A stretch of 64,000 bases of DNA from JAOUEA01 sp963797635 (GTDB taxonomy: Bacteria; Actinomycetota; UBA4738; HRBIN12). The stretch is taken from NCBI GenBank assembly GCA_963797635.1, contig CAWCPZ010000010.1:248001-312000 (forward strand). Direction: 5' to 3'. Each line of letters starts with the position of its first letter. Positions within the stretch are counted from its first letter, which is position 1. Shown in pieces: positions 34,237 through 42,761 of this stretch. Below the pieces are notes generated by a model. That model was given only the letters and a program-made list of their open reading frames with translations, was not told where the DNA came from and searched no databases. The translations under genes were made by a program, and so were the position numbers.

Positions 34237-35439
34237 TCAGGTGAGGCGGCGAGCCTCCGAGAGTCGGACGGGTTGCGCGACGCCCTTGAGCTCCACGTGC
34301 CCGATCTCGTCGAACGCCACATCCGCGTCGGTGCTCGCCAAGGTCGTCTGGTCGTCGACCAGGACCTGGTTGGCGGTCGCGTACGAGGCGATGCGCGCGG
34401 CGAGGTTCACCGTGCGTCCGAAGTAGTCGCCGCTCTGATAGATCAGCGGCCCGGCCGCGATCCCGACGTGCAGCGGGGGCAGCCCCGTGGTCGGCACCTC
34501 GTCGCGCATCTCCAGGGCGAACCCGACCGCCTTGGCCGGTTCCTTGAAGTGGACCATCACGCCGTCGCCCAGCGACTTCACGGGTCGCCCGGCCCGGTCG
34601 AGCGAACCGCGCCGAACCAGTTCACCGAGCCTGGTCGAGACATCGGCGGCGGCCGCGTCGCCCTGCTCCTCCGTCAGTTCGGTGTAGCCGCTCACGTCCA
34701 GGAAGCACATCGCCGGTGGATGGATCCCGCCCTGGTGCAGGCCCGCCTGCTCCAGGGTCGCCTCGACCGCCTCGACCACGCCCGCCATCCACGTGTGCTC
34801 GGAGCGGGCGTGGTAGGTGGAGAGCAGCGCCGGGTCGAGCAGGGGGGCGACCGCCGCGGACACCTCGCCCGCGGCGGCGAGCATCTGTGACTGGCTGAGG
34901 CCCGCCTCCAGCATCGGCACCTCGACCTGTTCGTGCCAGAAGCTGGCATCGGCGTCCGCGATCCGACTGAGGTTCTCGCCCCAGACCCGCAGATGACTTT
35001 CGGCCGCCTCGGCGCTCACCCCCGAATCGACCGTCACCTTCAGCAGCTCGATCGCGTCGAACTCGTCCTTCCGCACCCGGTCCTCAGGGGTCGGGCTCGC
35101 GTAGCCGCTCGACTCCCGGACCGCGGCCAGCAACGCGTGGCTGAGCCCCGTCTCCTTGCTGACGTCCGCGAACGTGGCGTCACTCAGGCCGCCGAACCGA
35201 TCCCAGTAGTCGTCGTCGAAGAAGTCGAACGCGAGGTCGCCGCTCCGGACCACCTCGGCGACCGCTTCCAGCGGCACCCCACCCTGCTCCAGCCCCAGGA
35301 GGAAGCGTGCCCGCCACACGTCCCCGCCCGTGAAGGTGGACGCGTCGTCGGGCGTGATCAGCCCGGTCTCGACCAGGCGGTCGACATCGCCGACGGCGAC
35401 GCCGACCCGGTGCGCGAGCGCTTCGCGTGTGAAACTCAT
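34237..35439 (-). CDS. Class III adenylate/guanylate cyclase with MerR-like N-terminal domain
   Basis: A 400-residue cytoplasmic protein. MSFTREALAHRVGVAVGDVDRLVETGLITPDDASTFTGGDVWRARFLLGLEQGGVPLEAVAEVVRSG is a MerR-like winged helix; the cyclase domain starts near residue 246 with MCFLDVSGYTELTEEQGDAAAADV, then KSLGDGVMVHF and DYFGRTVNLAARIASYA. The metal Asp pair and Asn/Arg are intact. It is intact in frame and 44 bases upstream of the membrane cyclase gene, so two cyclases stand in tandem. Confidence 0.88.
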   Translation of the reverse strand: MSFTREALAHRVGVAVGDVDRLVETGLITPDDASTFTGGDVWRARFLLGLEQGGVPLEAVAEVVRSGDLAFDFFDDDYWDRFGGLSDATFADVSKETGLSHALLAAVRESSGYASPTPEDRVRKDEFDAIELLKVTVDSGVSAEAAESHLRVWGENLSRIADADASFWHEQVEVPMLEAGLSQSQMLAAAGEVSAAVAPLLDPALLSTYHARSEHTWMAGVVEAVEATLEQAGLHQGGIHPPAMCFLDVSGYTELTEEQGDAAAADVSTRLGELVRRGSLDRAGRPVKSLGDGVMVHFKEPAKAVGFALEMRDEVPTTGLPPLHVGIAAGPLIYQSGDYFGRTVNLAARIASYATANQVLVDDQTTLASTDADVAFDEIGHVELKGVAQPVRLSEARRLT

Positions 35440-35478
35440 CGCTCCATCATCGCAGTCCGTCTGCGAGAGGATGGCCAC

Positions 35479-36180
35479 GTGACCACGTTCGTCCTGATCC
35501 ATGGTGCCGGCGACTCCGGCTGGTACTGGCACCTCGTGGAAGCGGAACTCCGTGCGCGCGGCCACGACACCGTCGCTCCCGATGTGCCGGTCGACGGTTC
35601 GACGCTGCTCGAGTGCGCCGACGCGATCGCGGAGACCGTCGGGAACCCGGCCGCTCCCGTCGCGGTCGTCGGGCAATCGTTCGCGGGGTTCATCGCCCCG
35701 CTCGTCGCCGAGCGGCTGCCGACCGACGTGCTGGTGCTGGTCGCCGGGATGGTCCCTGAGCCGGGGGAGGCGCCCGACGACTGGTGGGAGCACACCGGCT
35801 ACGGGCCGGCCGTGCGTGAGCAGGCGGCGATCGACGGCGGGCTCACGGGCAACGAGGATCCGTTCGTCAGCTTCTATCCACGACGTGCCGCGCCCGCTCG
35901 CCGAGGAGGCGATGCGGCGAGGGCGCGACGGATCGATCAGCGGCCTCGACCAGCCGTGGCCCCTGGACGCGTGGCCGGCGGTGCCGACCCGATACGTCCT
36001 GTGCACCGAGGACCGGTTCTTCCCGGCTGCGTTCTGCCGGCGTCTCGTCGACGAACGGCTCGGCATCGTGCCGGACGAGATCGAGGCCGGCCACTGCGTC
36101 GCCCTCAGCCGACCGGTCGAGCTCGCAGACCTATCTACGAGGATGGGTCCGATCCTGCGAAGAAGGAGTCGACGCGATGA
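35479..36180 (+). CDS. Alpha/beta hydrolase, apparent frameshifts
   Basis: GTG start: VTTFVLIHGAGDSGWYWHLVEAELRARGHDTVAPDVP and VAVVGQSFAGFIAPLVAERLPTDVLVLVAGMVPEPGEAPDDWWE, nucleophile in GQSFAG. After 35876 the family sequence continues in another frame (HDVPRPLAEEAMRRGRDGSISGLDQPWPLDAWPAVPTRYVLCTEDRFFPAAFCRRLVDERLGIVPDEIEAGHCVALSRPVELAD), with acid and His. A second shift near 36120 is needed to reach the stop at 36180, which overlaps the next ATG. This is the EstC/salicylate-esterase-like branch. Confidence 0.82.
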   Translation: MTTFVLIHGAGDSGWYWHLVEAELRARGHDTVAPDVPVDGSTLLECADAIAETVGNPAAPVAVVGQSFAGFIAPLVAERLPTDVLVLVAGMVPEPGEAPDDWWEHTGYGPAVREQAAIDGGLTGNEDPFVSFYPRRAAPARRGGDAARARRIDQRPRPAVAPGRVAGGADPIRPVHRGPVLPGCVLPASRRRTARHRAGRDRGRPLRRPQPTGRARRPIYEDGSDPAKKESTR

Positions 36181-36518
36181 CGAAGTACCTGATCTCGTTC
36201 CCGAGTGGTGCCATGGACATCTCCGACGAGGAGCTTCCGGCGGTGTCGGATGCGTCGCACGCGGTGGTGCAGGAGGCGAAGGACGCCGGCGTCTGGGTGT
36301 TCGGCGGTGGGATCGACGAGAGCGTTCCGCCCGTCATGGTCGACGGCGACGGCACGGTGACCGAGGGCACGTACCCGCAGACGAAGCAGCTCGAAGGCGG
36401 CTACTCGGTGCTGGAGGTGCCCTCCCGCGAGGCGGCGCTGGAGTGGGCGGCGAAGATCGCGGTCGCCTGCCGGTGCGCGCAGGAGGTGCGCGCGTTCATG
36501 TTCGATCCCGCCAGCTGA
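36177..36518 (+). CDS. YCII-related (DGPF) domain protein
   Basis: A 113-residue dimeric ferredoxin-like protein: MTKYLISFPSGAMDISDEELPAVSDASHAVVQEAKDAGVWVFGGGIDESVPPVMVDGDGTVTEGTYPQTKQLEGGYSVLEVPSREAALEWAAKI. DG-x-V/P and GGYSVLEVPSREAALEWA are the YCII/DGPF marks. Function unknown; these genes often lie near ECF sigma factors. It begins inside the stop of the hydrolase gene (ATGA) and ends 6 bases from the convergent ArsR gene. Confidence 0.9.
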   Translation: MTKYLISFPSGAMDISDEELPAVSDASHAVVQEAKDAGVWVFGGGIDESVPPVMVDGDGTVTEGTYPQTKQLEGGYSVLEVPSREAALEWAAKIAVACRCAQEVRAFMFDPAS

Positions 36519-36524
36519 CGAGAC

Positions 36525-36860
36525 TCAGGCTTCGCCTTCCAGGAACGCCTTCAGCCCTTGCAGACGACGGTCCCAGTTGGCACCGATCGCGCGCATCCAG
36601 GTCTCGGCCTCGGCGAACGGACGGGTATCGAGCTCGAACCTGGTCTCGCGCCCGACACGTTCGCTGGTCGCGAGTCCCGCGTCGGCGAGCTCGAGCAGAT
36701 GCTTGGAGGTCGCCTGCCGGCTGATGCCGACGCGAGCGGCGAGCTGGGTCGCGGTGAGCGGACCGTCGGCGGAGAGCTCGTAGACGATGCGCCGACGCGT
36801 GGGGTCGGCGAGCGCGGCGAACACCGCACCGGCTTCGTCCACCCCACGGTCGGCCATCAT
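36525..36860 (-). CDS. ArsR-family transcriptional regulator
   Basis: A 111-residue winged-helix protein: GAVFAALADPTRRRIVYELSADGPLTATQLAARVGISRQATSKHLLELADAGLATSERVGRETRFELDTRPFAEAETWMRAIGANWDRRLQGLKAFLEGEA. No metal-binding cysteines. It is the second gene of a pair with an AHSA1-like gene 17 bases upstream. A decayed copy of its 3' end lies at 41369-41447. Confidence 0.92.
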   Translation of the reverse strand: MMADRGVDEAGAVFAALADPTRRRIVYELSADGPLTATQLAARVGISRQATSKHLLELADAGLATSERVGRETRFELDTRPFAEAETWMRAIGANWDRRLQGLKAFLEGEA

Positions 36861-36877
36861 CGTCCCGGTCCTGCGGC

Positions 36878-37318
36878 TCAGTGCCGCGTCTTGAGCGTCG
36901 GCGTGAGGTACTCGACGAGCTCTCCGAGCTCGCTGGTCCAGCCCTCGGTGTTGTCGGCGTGGTGGTTGGCGGGCAGCTGCGCGAAGCCGCGCTCCACGAC
37001 GGTGAGCAACGTCCCCGTGCCGTCGGCCGTATCGGCCAGCGTGAACTCGACGGTCGTCGCGGGGTAGTCGTCGCCCGCGGGATGCCACTGGTAGACGAGT
37101 CGGTTCGGGGGGTCGATCTCGTCGAACGTGCCGGTGGCGCTCATGTCGCCCCAGTCCAGGAAGAGCTCGCCGCCGGGCCGCAGATCGACACGGGCGTCCT
37201 TCGTGGGGAACCAACCCTTCAGTTGGTCGGCTTCGGTGAGCGCCGCCCACACCCGCTCACGCTCGACCTCGATCGTGACTTCCTGGCGGATCTCGTCGGG
37301 AACCGGTGTCGTGCTCAT
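36878..37318 (-). CDS. SRPBCC (AHSA1-type) domain protein
   Basis: A 146-residue START-fold protein: EIRQEVTIEVERERVWAALTEADQLKGWFPTKDARVDLRPGGELFLDWGDMSATGTFDEIDPPNRLVYQWHPAGDDYPATTVEFTLADTADGTGTLLTVVERGFAQLP. Start ATG after CGAAGGAGGAGCCCC. It leads an AHSA1-ArsR pair (reverse gene order to 335-1227), with a palindromic site 57-89 bases upstream. Confidence 0.9.
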   Translation of the reverse strand: MSTTPVPDEIRQEVTIEVERERVWAALTEADQLKGWFPTKDARVDLRPGGELFLDWGDMSATGTFDEIDPPNRLVYQWHPAGDDYPATTVEFTLADTADGTGTLLTVVERGFAQLPANHHADNTEGWTSELGELVEYLTPTLKTRH

Positions 37319-37371
37319 GGGGCTCCTCCTTCGCTCGGTGCGCGGACCGTGTCTCGGAACGCGCAGCCATT

Positions 37372-37407
37372 CGGTTGCGCATACGATACGCAATCATCCG
37401 GTTGCGC
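37372..37407. promoter_or_regulatory. Probable ArsR operator upstream of the AHSA1/ArsR pair
   Basis: Two direct copies of CGGTTGCGC (37372-37380 and 37399-37407) flank and overlap the imperfect palindrome TTGCGCATACGATACGCAA (37375-37393). It is the only AT-richer patch upstream of the pair, so it probably overlaps the promoter. Confidence 0.6.
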
Positions 37408-37433
37408 GTCAAGCCTCAGGAAGGTGTACTCGG

Positions 37434-37793
37434 CTATGGCTTCCCGGCGACTTCGGCGAGCCGCGTCTTGACGACCGCCTTCACGAGCCTCACCGGCAGG
37501 CGCGCGCCGTAGTCGAAGCTGATCGTGCCCTTCCCCGTCACGAGATCGCCGAGCTCGTCTCGGTGCGCGTCGATCGCCGCGGGGCTCATCGGGAAGAAGC
37601 TGTAGTGGCGGTCGAACCCCATGTAGCCGACCAGACCGCGACCGTCGAGGAGGAACCCCGGCATGCCGTAGGTGATCCCTTCTTCCGCTCGAGGCGCCGC
37701 TGCCGCGATCGTCTCGCGCAGCTTCTGCAGCGGGGCGCGGCGCGACGGCTCCAGGCTCGAGAAGTAGGCCTCGACGCTCTCCGGCTTCTCCAT
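37434..37793 (-). CDS. DUF1801 (YdhG-like) protein
   Basis: A 119-residue protein: VEAYFSSLEPSRRAPLQKLRETIAAAAPRAEEGITYGMPGFLLDGRGLVGYMGFDRHYSFFPMSPAAIDAHRDELGDLVTGKGTISFDYGARLPVRLVKAVVKTRLAE. The ITYGMPxF and HYSFFPMS blocks and the C-terminal SFDYGxxLPVRLVKxVVKxR are the DUF1801 pattern. Distantly like frataxin-fold iron proteins; function unknown. Start ATG 37793. Confidence 0.9.
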   Translation of the reverse strand: MEKPESVEAYFSSLEPSRRAPLQKLRETIAAAAPRAEEGITYGMPGFLLDGRGLVGYMGFDRHYSFFPMSPAAIDAHRDELGDLVTGKGTISFDYGARLPVRLVKAVVKTRLAEVAGKP

Positions 37794-37843
37794 GGGCACC
37801 GAGCCTATTCGATCGAACCTCATCCCAGGCTCCGCCGAACGGC

Positions 37844-38553
37844 TCACCTCGTCGATGCCAACAGCATCTCGACGAGACGCTCGGGCTGCTCACGGAACGG
37901 CCCGTGGTCCGTGTCGATCTCGACGACATCCGCGCCCACCGATGCCGCCATCGCCCGTTGCTTCTCCGGCGGCACCAGCGTGTCGGCGGTGGTCAGGACG
38001 TAGGTACGGCGGCGGGAACTCGGCAGATCGCCTTGCCACTTCTGGCGCAGCGCGACGATGCCCTGCGGGCGCTGCGTCCGCTCGAGGTAGGTCCGCACCG
38101 AATCCTGCTCGGAGGGGTCGGCCGCGGCGACGTAGCGGTCGATGTTCAGGGCACACAGACCGGGGCCGGCGCTCAGGATCAACCCGTCGAAGGCAGCGAT
38201 CCCTGCTTCTTCGCCGGCCTCGAACGGATCGCCGCCCGCGAAGAGATCGAGCACCGACGCGCCATCCCGTGGGATCCAGGCGGCGATGTACACCACCGGC
38301 ACCTCCGGGTGCTCCACGGCGATCCTCGAGGCGGTGAAGCCTCCGAACGAGTAGCCGACCAGCACGACATCGGACAGATCATCGGGGAGGACGCCCGCAC
38401 GGCGGCCGCGTACTGCTCCAGGGTCGCGGCGGCGTCGTCACACGGCAGGTCGACGATGGTCACCGCGTGGCCGGCCGACTCCAGCGGTTCGACCAACGGC
38501 TCGAGCGTAGCCGGTGTATCCCAGGCTCCGGGAACGATGACGAACGTGGACAT
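37844..38553 (-). CDS. Alpha/beta hydrolase, apparent frameshift
   Basis: MSTFVIVPGAWDTPATLEPLVEPLESAGHAVTIVDLPCDDAAATLEQYAAAVR begins it; the rest lies in another frame, AGVLPDDLSDVVLVGYSFGGFTASRIAVEHPEVPVVYIAAWIPRDG, then YVLTTADTLVPPEKQRAMA and VEIDTDHGPFREQPERLVEMLL. Nucleophile in GYSFGG, acid in TADTLVP, His in TDHGPF. The break is near 38396. Same branch as the hydrolase at 35479 (salicylate-esterase/EstC-like). Confidence 0.88.
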
Positions 38554-38697
38554 CGAACGATCTCCCCTCAACGGCGCACTAGGTGCGAAGTCGACCGCAG
38601 AAGGGGTCATCGACGCAAGTCCGGCCGGTGGGCGGAGGGGGGAGTTGGATCCCAGCAGCCTTCTCCGACTTGCGCGAGTCTGCAGAGAGTGGAGATA

Positions 38698-38731
38698 CTC
38701 TCGAACTTAGTTCTAGGACTTAGTTCGAGAG
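38698..38731. promoter_or_regulatory. Probable TetR operator upstream of the TetR/flavoprotein operon
   Basis: CTCTCGAAC (38698) and GTTCGAGAG (38723) are perfect 9-base inverted arms around TTAGTTCTAGGACTTA. Inside, ACTTAGTTC is repeated directly at 38705 and 38718. It ends 15 bases before the TetR ATG, the position expected for autorepression. Confidence 0.65.
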
Positions 38732-38746
38732 GAGCTCCAGCGCGGG

Positions 38747-39365
38747 ATGAGTGCACTGAAGCGTGCTGACGGCACGGGGCAACGCGAGCGGGTGTTCGCA
38801 GAGGCGATGCGTTCGATCGCCGAAGCTCGGTCCCGAACGAACCACGATGCGGGTGCTGAGCGCGCGCCTGGGGATGAGTCCGGGGCACATCCTCTACTAC
38901 TTCGGGAGCAAGGACCGGCTGCTGCTCGAGACGCTCCAATGGAGCGAGGACGATCTGATGCGCCGGGAGCTGGCGAAGGTCGCACGGGCGCGGTCGAACG
39001 TCGCCAAGGTCCGCAAGATCGTCGAGGGGTACACGCCGCGGTCGAGCCGTGACCCGCGCTGGCTCCTGTGGGCCTACACCTACGCCCAGCCGCCGCGCGA
39101 CCAGGGAGGTCTGGCTGCGGTCCAGGAGATCTCCCGCCCCTGGTACGACACGTTGTGGGAGGTCCTGGCCGACGGCGTCGAAGCCGGCGACTTCCGGCCG
39201 TTGGATCCCGAGCGGGAGGCGCTGCGGGCGTGCGCGCTGATGGACGGCCTGGCCATGACCGTGCTGCTGGGCGTTCGGGGCTATGGCCGCGACTGGGCGA
39301 TCGGCGAGGCCCTCGACTACCTGAACGGAGCCACCACGAAGAAGGGGAGGAAGGCCCATGCCTGA
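38747..39365 (+). CDS. TetR-family regulator, apparent frameshift
   Basis: MSALKRADGTGQRERVFAEAMRSIAEA starts the helix-turn-helix; in the next frame it goes on GPERTTMRVLSARLGMSPGHILYYFGSKDRLLLETLQWSEDDLMRRELAKV, then a ligand domain EGYTPRSSRDPRWLLWAYTYAQPPRDQGGLAAVQEISRPWYDTLWEVLADGVEAGDFRPLDPEREALRACALMDGLAMTVLLGVRG. Removing one T near 38829 joins them to about 206 residues. It overlaps the next gene, so it should control the flavoprotein and itself. Confidence 0.88.
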
Positions 39366-41354
39366 CCGGCCACGCGACCGCGAGCGCGAGGAAGCGCTGG
39401 GGATGAACCGGCAGATCGACCGGCGCGAGTTCATCAACGGGATCCTGATCGGCGCCGGCGCGATCACCGCCAGCGGCTGGCTCGTCGCGTGCACGCCCGA
39501 CGGCGGGACCGCAGAAGCGACGGCCACGGCGGCGGTGACCGGATCGACGCAGCCCAGGAGGGACCGCCGCCTATCCGCCCGCGCTCACCGGCCTGCGCGG
39601 CAGCATGCAGTCGACCGCCTCGGTGATGCACGCGCTGCGTGACGGCGGCACGTGGGACGCGACCGGCTCACCCACCGAGCTGGACGAGCACTACGACCTG
39701 GTGGTGATCGGCGCCGGCATCAGCGGCCTGGCGGCGGCCTACTACTACCAACAGGAACACAAGGACGCGCGCATCCTGATCGTCGATCCGCACGACGACT
39801 TCGGCGGTCACGCCCGGCGCACCGAGTTCACGGCGTCGAACGGACGCAAGCTGATCGGCCACGGCGGGTCGCAGGCGCTGGACGGTCCGGGCAGCTTCAG
39901 CCCGCTGGTGATCGACACGCTGGAAGCGGTGGGCGTGCAGTACGAGAAGTTCTACCGCTACTACGACCAGGACCTGTACGACGGCATGGGCACGGCGATC
40001 TACTTCGACGAGGACGCGTGGGGCACGAGCCACCTCACGATGAAGGACAAGGACGCGGCGAAGATGTTCAAGGACGCGCCGATGGCGGAAGCGGCCAAGC
40101 GCGACCTCGCGACCCTGATGGATTCGCCGCCCGACTACTTCCCCGACCTGAGCGACGAGGAGAAGAAGGCCGCGCTGCTCGACCTGAGCTACCTGGACTT
40201 CCTCACCGAGCACGCGAAGGTGCATCCCGACGTCGTGAAGTACCTGTTCAACGTCTCGTCGGGATGGTGGTCGACGGGGATCGACCTGTTCGGGTGCCTC
40301 GAGGCCTGGATCGCGGGCTACCCCGGGTTCAAGGGGATGGGGCTGAAGTGGACGGCCGAGCCGCCGCACGGGATCGACCGCGACGAACGCGTCGTACTGG
40401 GACTACTGGCTCAGCGGCGACATCGAGCCGTACATCTTCCACTTCCCCGACGGGAACCACGGCGTGGCGCGGGCGTTCGTGCGGCAGCTGATCCCCGAGG
40501 CGCTGGCCGGCTCGACCATGCCCGACCTGGTGACCGAGCAGCTCCACTACGACCAGCTGGACGTCGACGGCCACTCGACCCGGATCCGGCTGAACAGCAC
40601 CGCCGTCCACGTGGAGCACGACGGCTCGCCCGACTCGGCGGAACAGGTCCGCGTGGCGTACTCGCGGAACGGGACGCTGGAGCAGGTCACGGCCGGCGCG
40701 GTGATCTTCGCCTGCTGGCACGCGGCGATCCCCTACATCGCGGCCGACCTGCCGTCGGAGCAGAAGGAGGCGCTGGGCCAGTCGTTCAAGCTCACGAACA
40801 TCTACGGGAACGTGGTGCTGCGGAACTGGAAGCCCTTCAAGGAGCAGGGGATCTACCTGACGATGATGCCCGGGTCCAAGAAGTGGCACGGGTTCTACCC
40901 GGACTTCCCGGTGAGCATGGGCTCCTACGAGTTCCCGTCCGATCCGAACGAACCGATGATCGTGCAGTTCTGGGCCGACCCCTCGGCCGACGAACCCGCG
41001 AGCACGCCGAAGGAAGGCGCCGCGGCGGCCCGCGCCAGGATGTGGGACACGACGTTCGCCGACTACGAGCTGTGGATGCGCGAGGCGCTGGTCGGCGCGC
41101 TGGGCGACGGCGGCTTCGACCCGGCGACCGACATCGAGGCGATCACGATCAGCCGCTGGCCCCACGGGTACGCCTACGAGTACATGCGACCCAACGACGC
41201 GTTCTGGCCCGACGGCCCGACGCCGACCGAGGTCGCGTCAGCGCCGTTCGGACGCTACGCGTTCGCCAACTCGGATCGAGCCCCGAGAGCGTGGGTCCAC
41301 GTCGCGATCGAACAGGCGCACCGAGCCGTGCAGGAGTTGAGCGAAGTTCAGTAG
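39358..41354 (+). CDS. Tat-exported FAD oxidoreductase, spermidine-dehydrogenase-like, apparent frameshifts
   Basis: About 665 residues when repaired. The N-terminus has a twin-arginine motif (DRREFI, Arg22-Arg23), a hydrophobic helix and Cys45 in LVACTP, suggesting a Tat-exported lipoprotein. The FAD site is YDLVVIGAGISGLAAAYYYQQ, followed by the DPHDDFGGHARRTEF and GRKLIGHGGSQALDGPGSFSPLV blocks seen in spermidine dehydrogenase. Later blocks are FNVSSGWWSTGIDLFGCLEAW, NASYWDYWLSGDIEPYIFHFPDGNHGVARAFVRQLIP and TISRWPHGYAYEYM. Frames break near 39565 and 40383. The real amine substrate is not known. Overlaps its TetR gene by 8 bases. Confidence 0.85.
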
Positions 41355-41368
41355 TCCCGCGTCTGGCG

Positions 41369-41447
41369 AAACTCAGGCGTCTCATTCCATGAACGCGCTT
41401 GGCAGGCCTTGCAGGCACTGTTCCTCAGTCGGCGCCGATCGCGCGGT
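41369..41447 (-). pseudogene. Remnant of an ArsR gene 3' end
   Basis: About 78 bases aligning closely, with small gaps, to the end of the ArsR gene at 36525-36605. The reverse strand reads RAIGAD then breaks, where the intact gene has RAIGANWDRRLQGLKAF. Shared stretches include ACTCAGGC, CCTTGCAG and CCGATCGCGCG. No upstream part of the gene could be found past 41447. Confidence 0.7.
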
Positions 41448-42761
41448 GTTACTGACCATCGGCAGTCTGGCGACGCTGGCCTAGAGGACGGTTGTGCTGG
41501 TGCTCAGTGACCAGTCTGCCGGTTAGTCGTCCTAGAGCGGACTACACCACTCGACTGGCGAGTTTCGAACTAAGGCGAGCCTGAGGTGTGCCATCGATCA
41601 AGCGTGCAGCATCCATGTTTCCTGGCTGAAGTCGTATTGCGTTCAGACGTTCGCATCACGTCGCCGACGGTCGCTCCTCAACGTGAGGCGGATGCCACTG
41701 TTGCTCGGGGGTCTCCAGTAAGCACTGTGTCGCCGTCTTGGTGTTCCAATTGTGCCCTTTAGCTTGTGCGGTGATTCGCTCGAGGTCCACGGCACTTCAA
41801 TCTCATAGCGTAGGCCATGGGTAAATGAACTCGCGTCCCGTCGACAGACTAGCCACCACCATTGATATGAAGCTTTCCCGCGCTCACTTGACGACGACAG
41901 CGCACAACATGGCGGTAGACACTGCGGTCATTCGTGGAATTCATCAGGCGGAACGTCGACCTTCTCTCCGAGGATCTGCTTGCCTCCGACAGACCTCGTC
42001 TGAGGTGCACGGTCACGGCCGTGCGTTGCCAAAAGCCGGTTCTCGATCGTCGTCAAGCAGTCGCTGCGCCCGGCACAGCTGAGTCATCGCAAGCGAGTGA
42101 GCAGACGGTGTTGGATCACTAGCGATGAGGGTACACGGCGAGTGGCTAACTCGCGTTCACAGGGCCGTACTTAGCGTCTTTGGTAGCAGCGGAGCTGCCG
42201 ATCTCTGTAGATTGCATCGTAGTAAGCTCACTTGCGCTGGAGGCTCTGTTGATTCTAGCCTTGCGAGCCGGAGAGATCGCGAAGGGGTTCGGGCATGCTC
42301 ATAGAAGTTTGATAGTGGAAACGGACGCTGTCCGAGGTCTATCTCGACCGAGACTGGATTCGCGAAGGTTTTCAAGGTGCTTGCTTCGAGCTTCTTGATC
42401 TCCTCCGACCAATCGGACATTCCTCCTTTGTTTAGCTACACTGCTCGAGATGCGAAGGCCGTGATGCAAGCGACAGCCTCGGCACCCTCTGAGAGCGTGA
42501 AGCGCAGCAAGACAGGTGTTGCCGCGAAGGGGTACGGACCTGTTGAGGACTAAGGTGTTCCACGTGGGTGGACTCCCCGCCGCTTGCCGATCGCGCTCTC
42601 CACGTCCGCGGTACCGGTCTGACCAAGGCGCGACTCGGTGAGCACTCGGCGATCGTCTTTTCGATACTCGAACGCCACATGTGGACCGGCCGGTGGCCGT
42701 CCGAGGGCTTCGGTACACTCCCTAACGTTCTCGTTTCCCTGGTGAGAGGCTGGATCTTCCT
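41448..42761. other. About 1.3 kb with no convincing gene; visibly less GC-rich
   Basis: Base and codon use differ from both sides (many TTG, TAG, AAG triplets in all frames) and every frame is short. Two short open stretches have a protein-like look (42316-42432 forward, RTLSEVYLDRDWIREGFQG onward, closed by stops on both sides; 42157-42420 reverse), but neither has a well-placed ribosome site or a recognisable family. No inverted repeats of insertion-sequence type and no tRNA-like cloverleaf were seen. It may be decayed or foreign DNA. Confidence 0.6.

Noticed and set aside
42157..42420. Reverse-strand open frame of 87 codons (MSDWSEEIKKLEAS...) with an AAAGGAGGA before it
   Set aside because: The ribosome-site match touches the ATG with almost no spacing, no family is recognisable, and the surrounding DNA is not coding-like in any frame.
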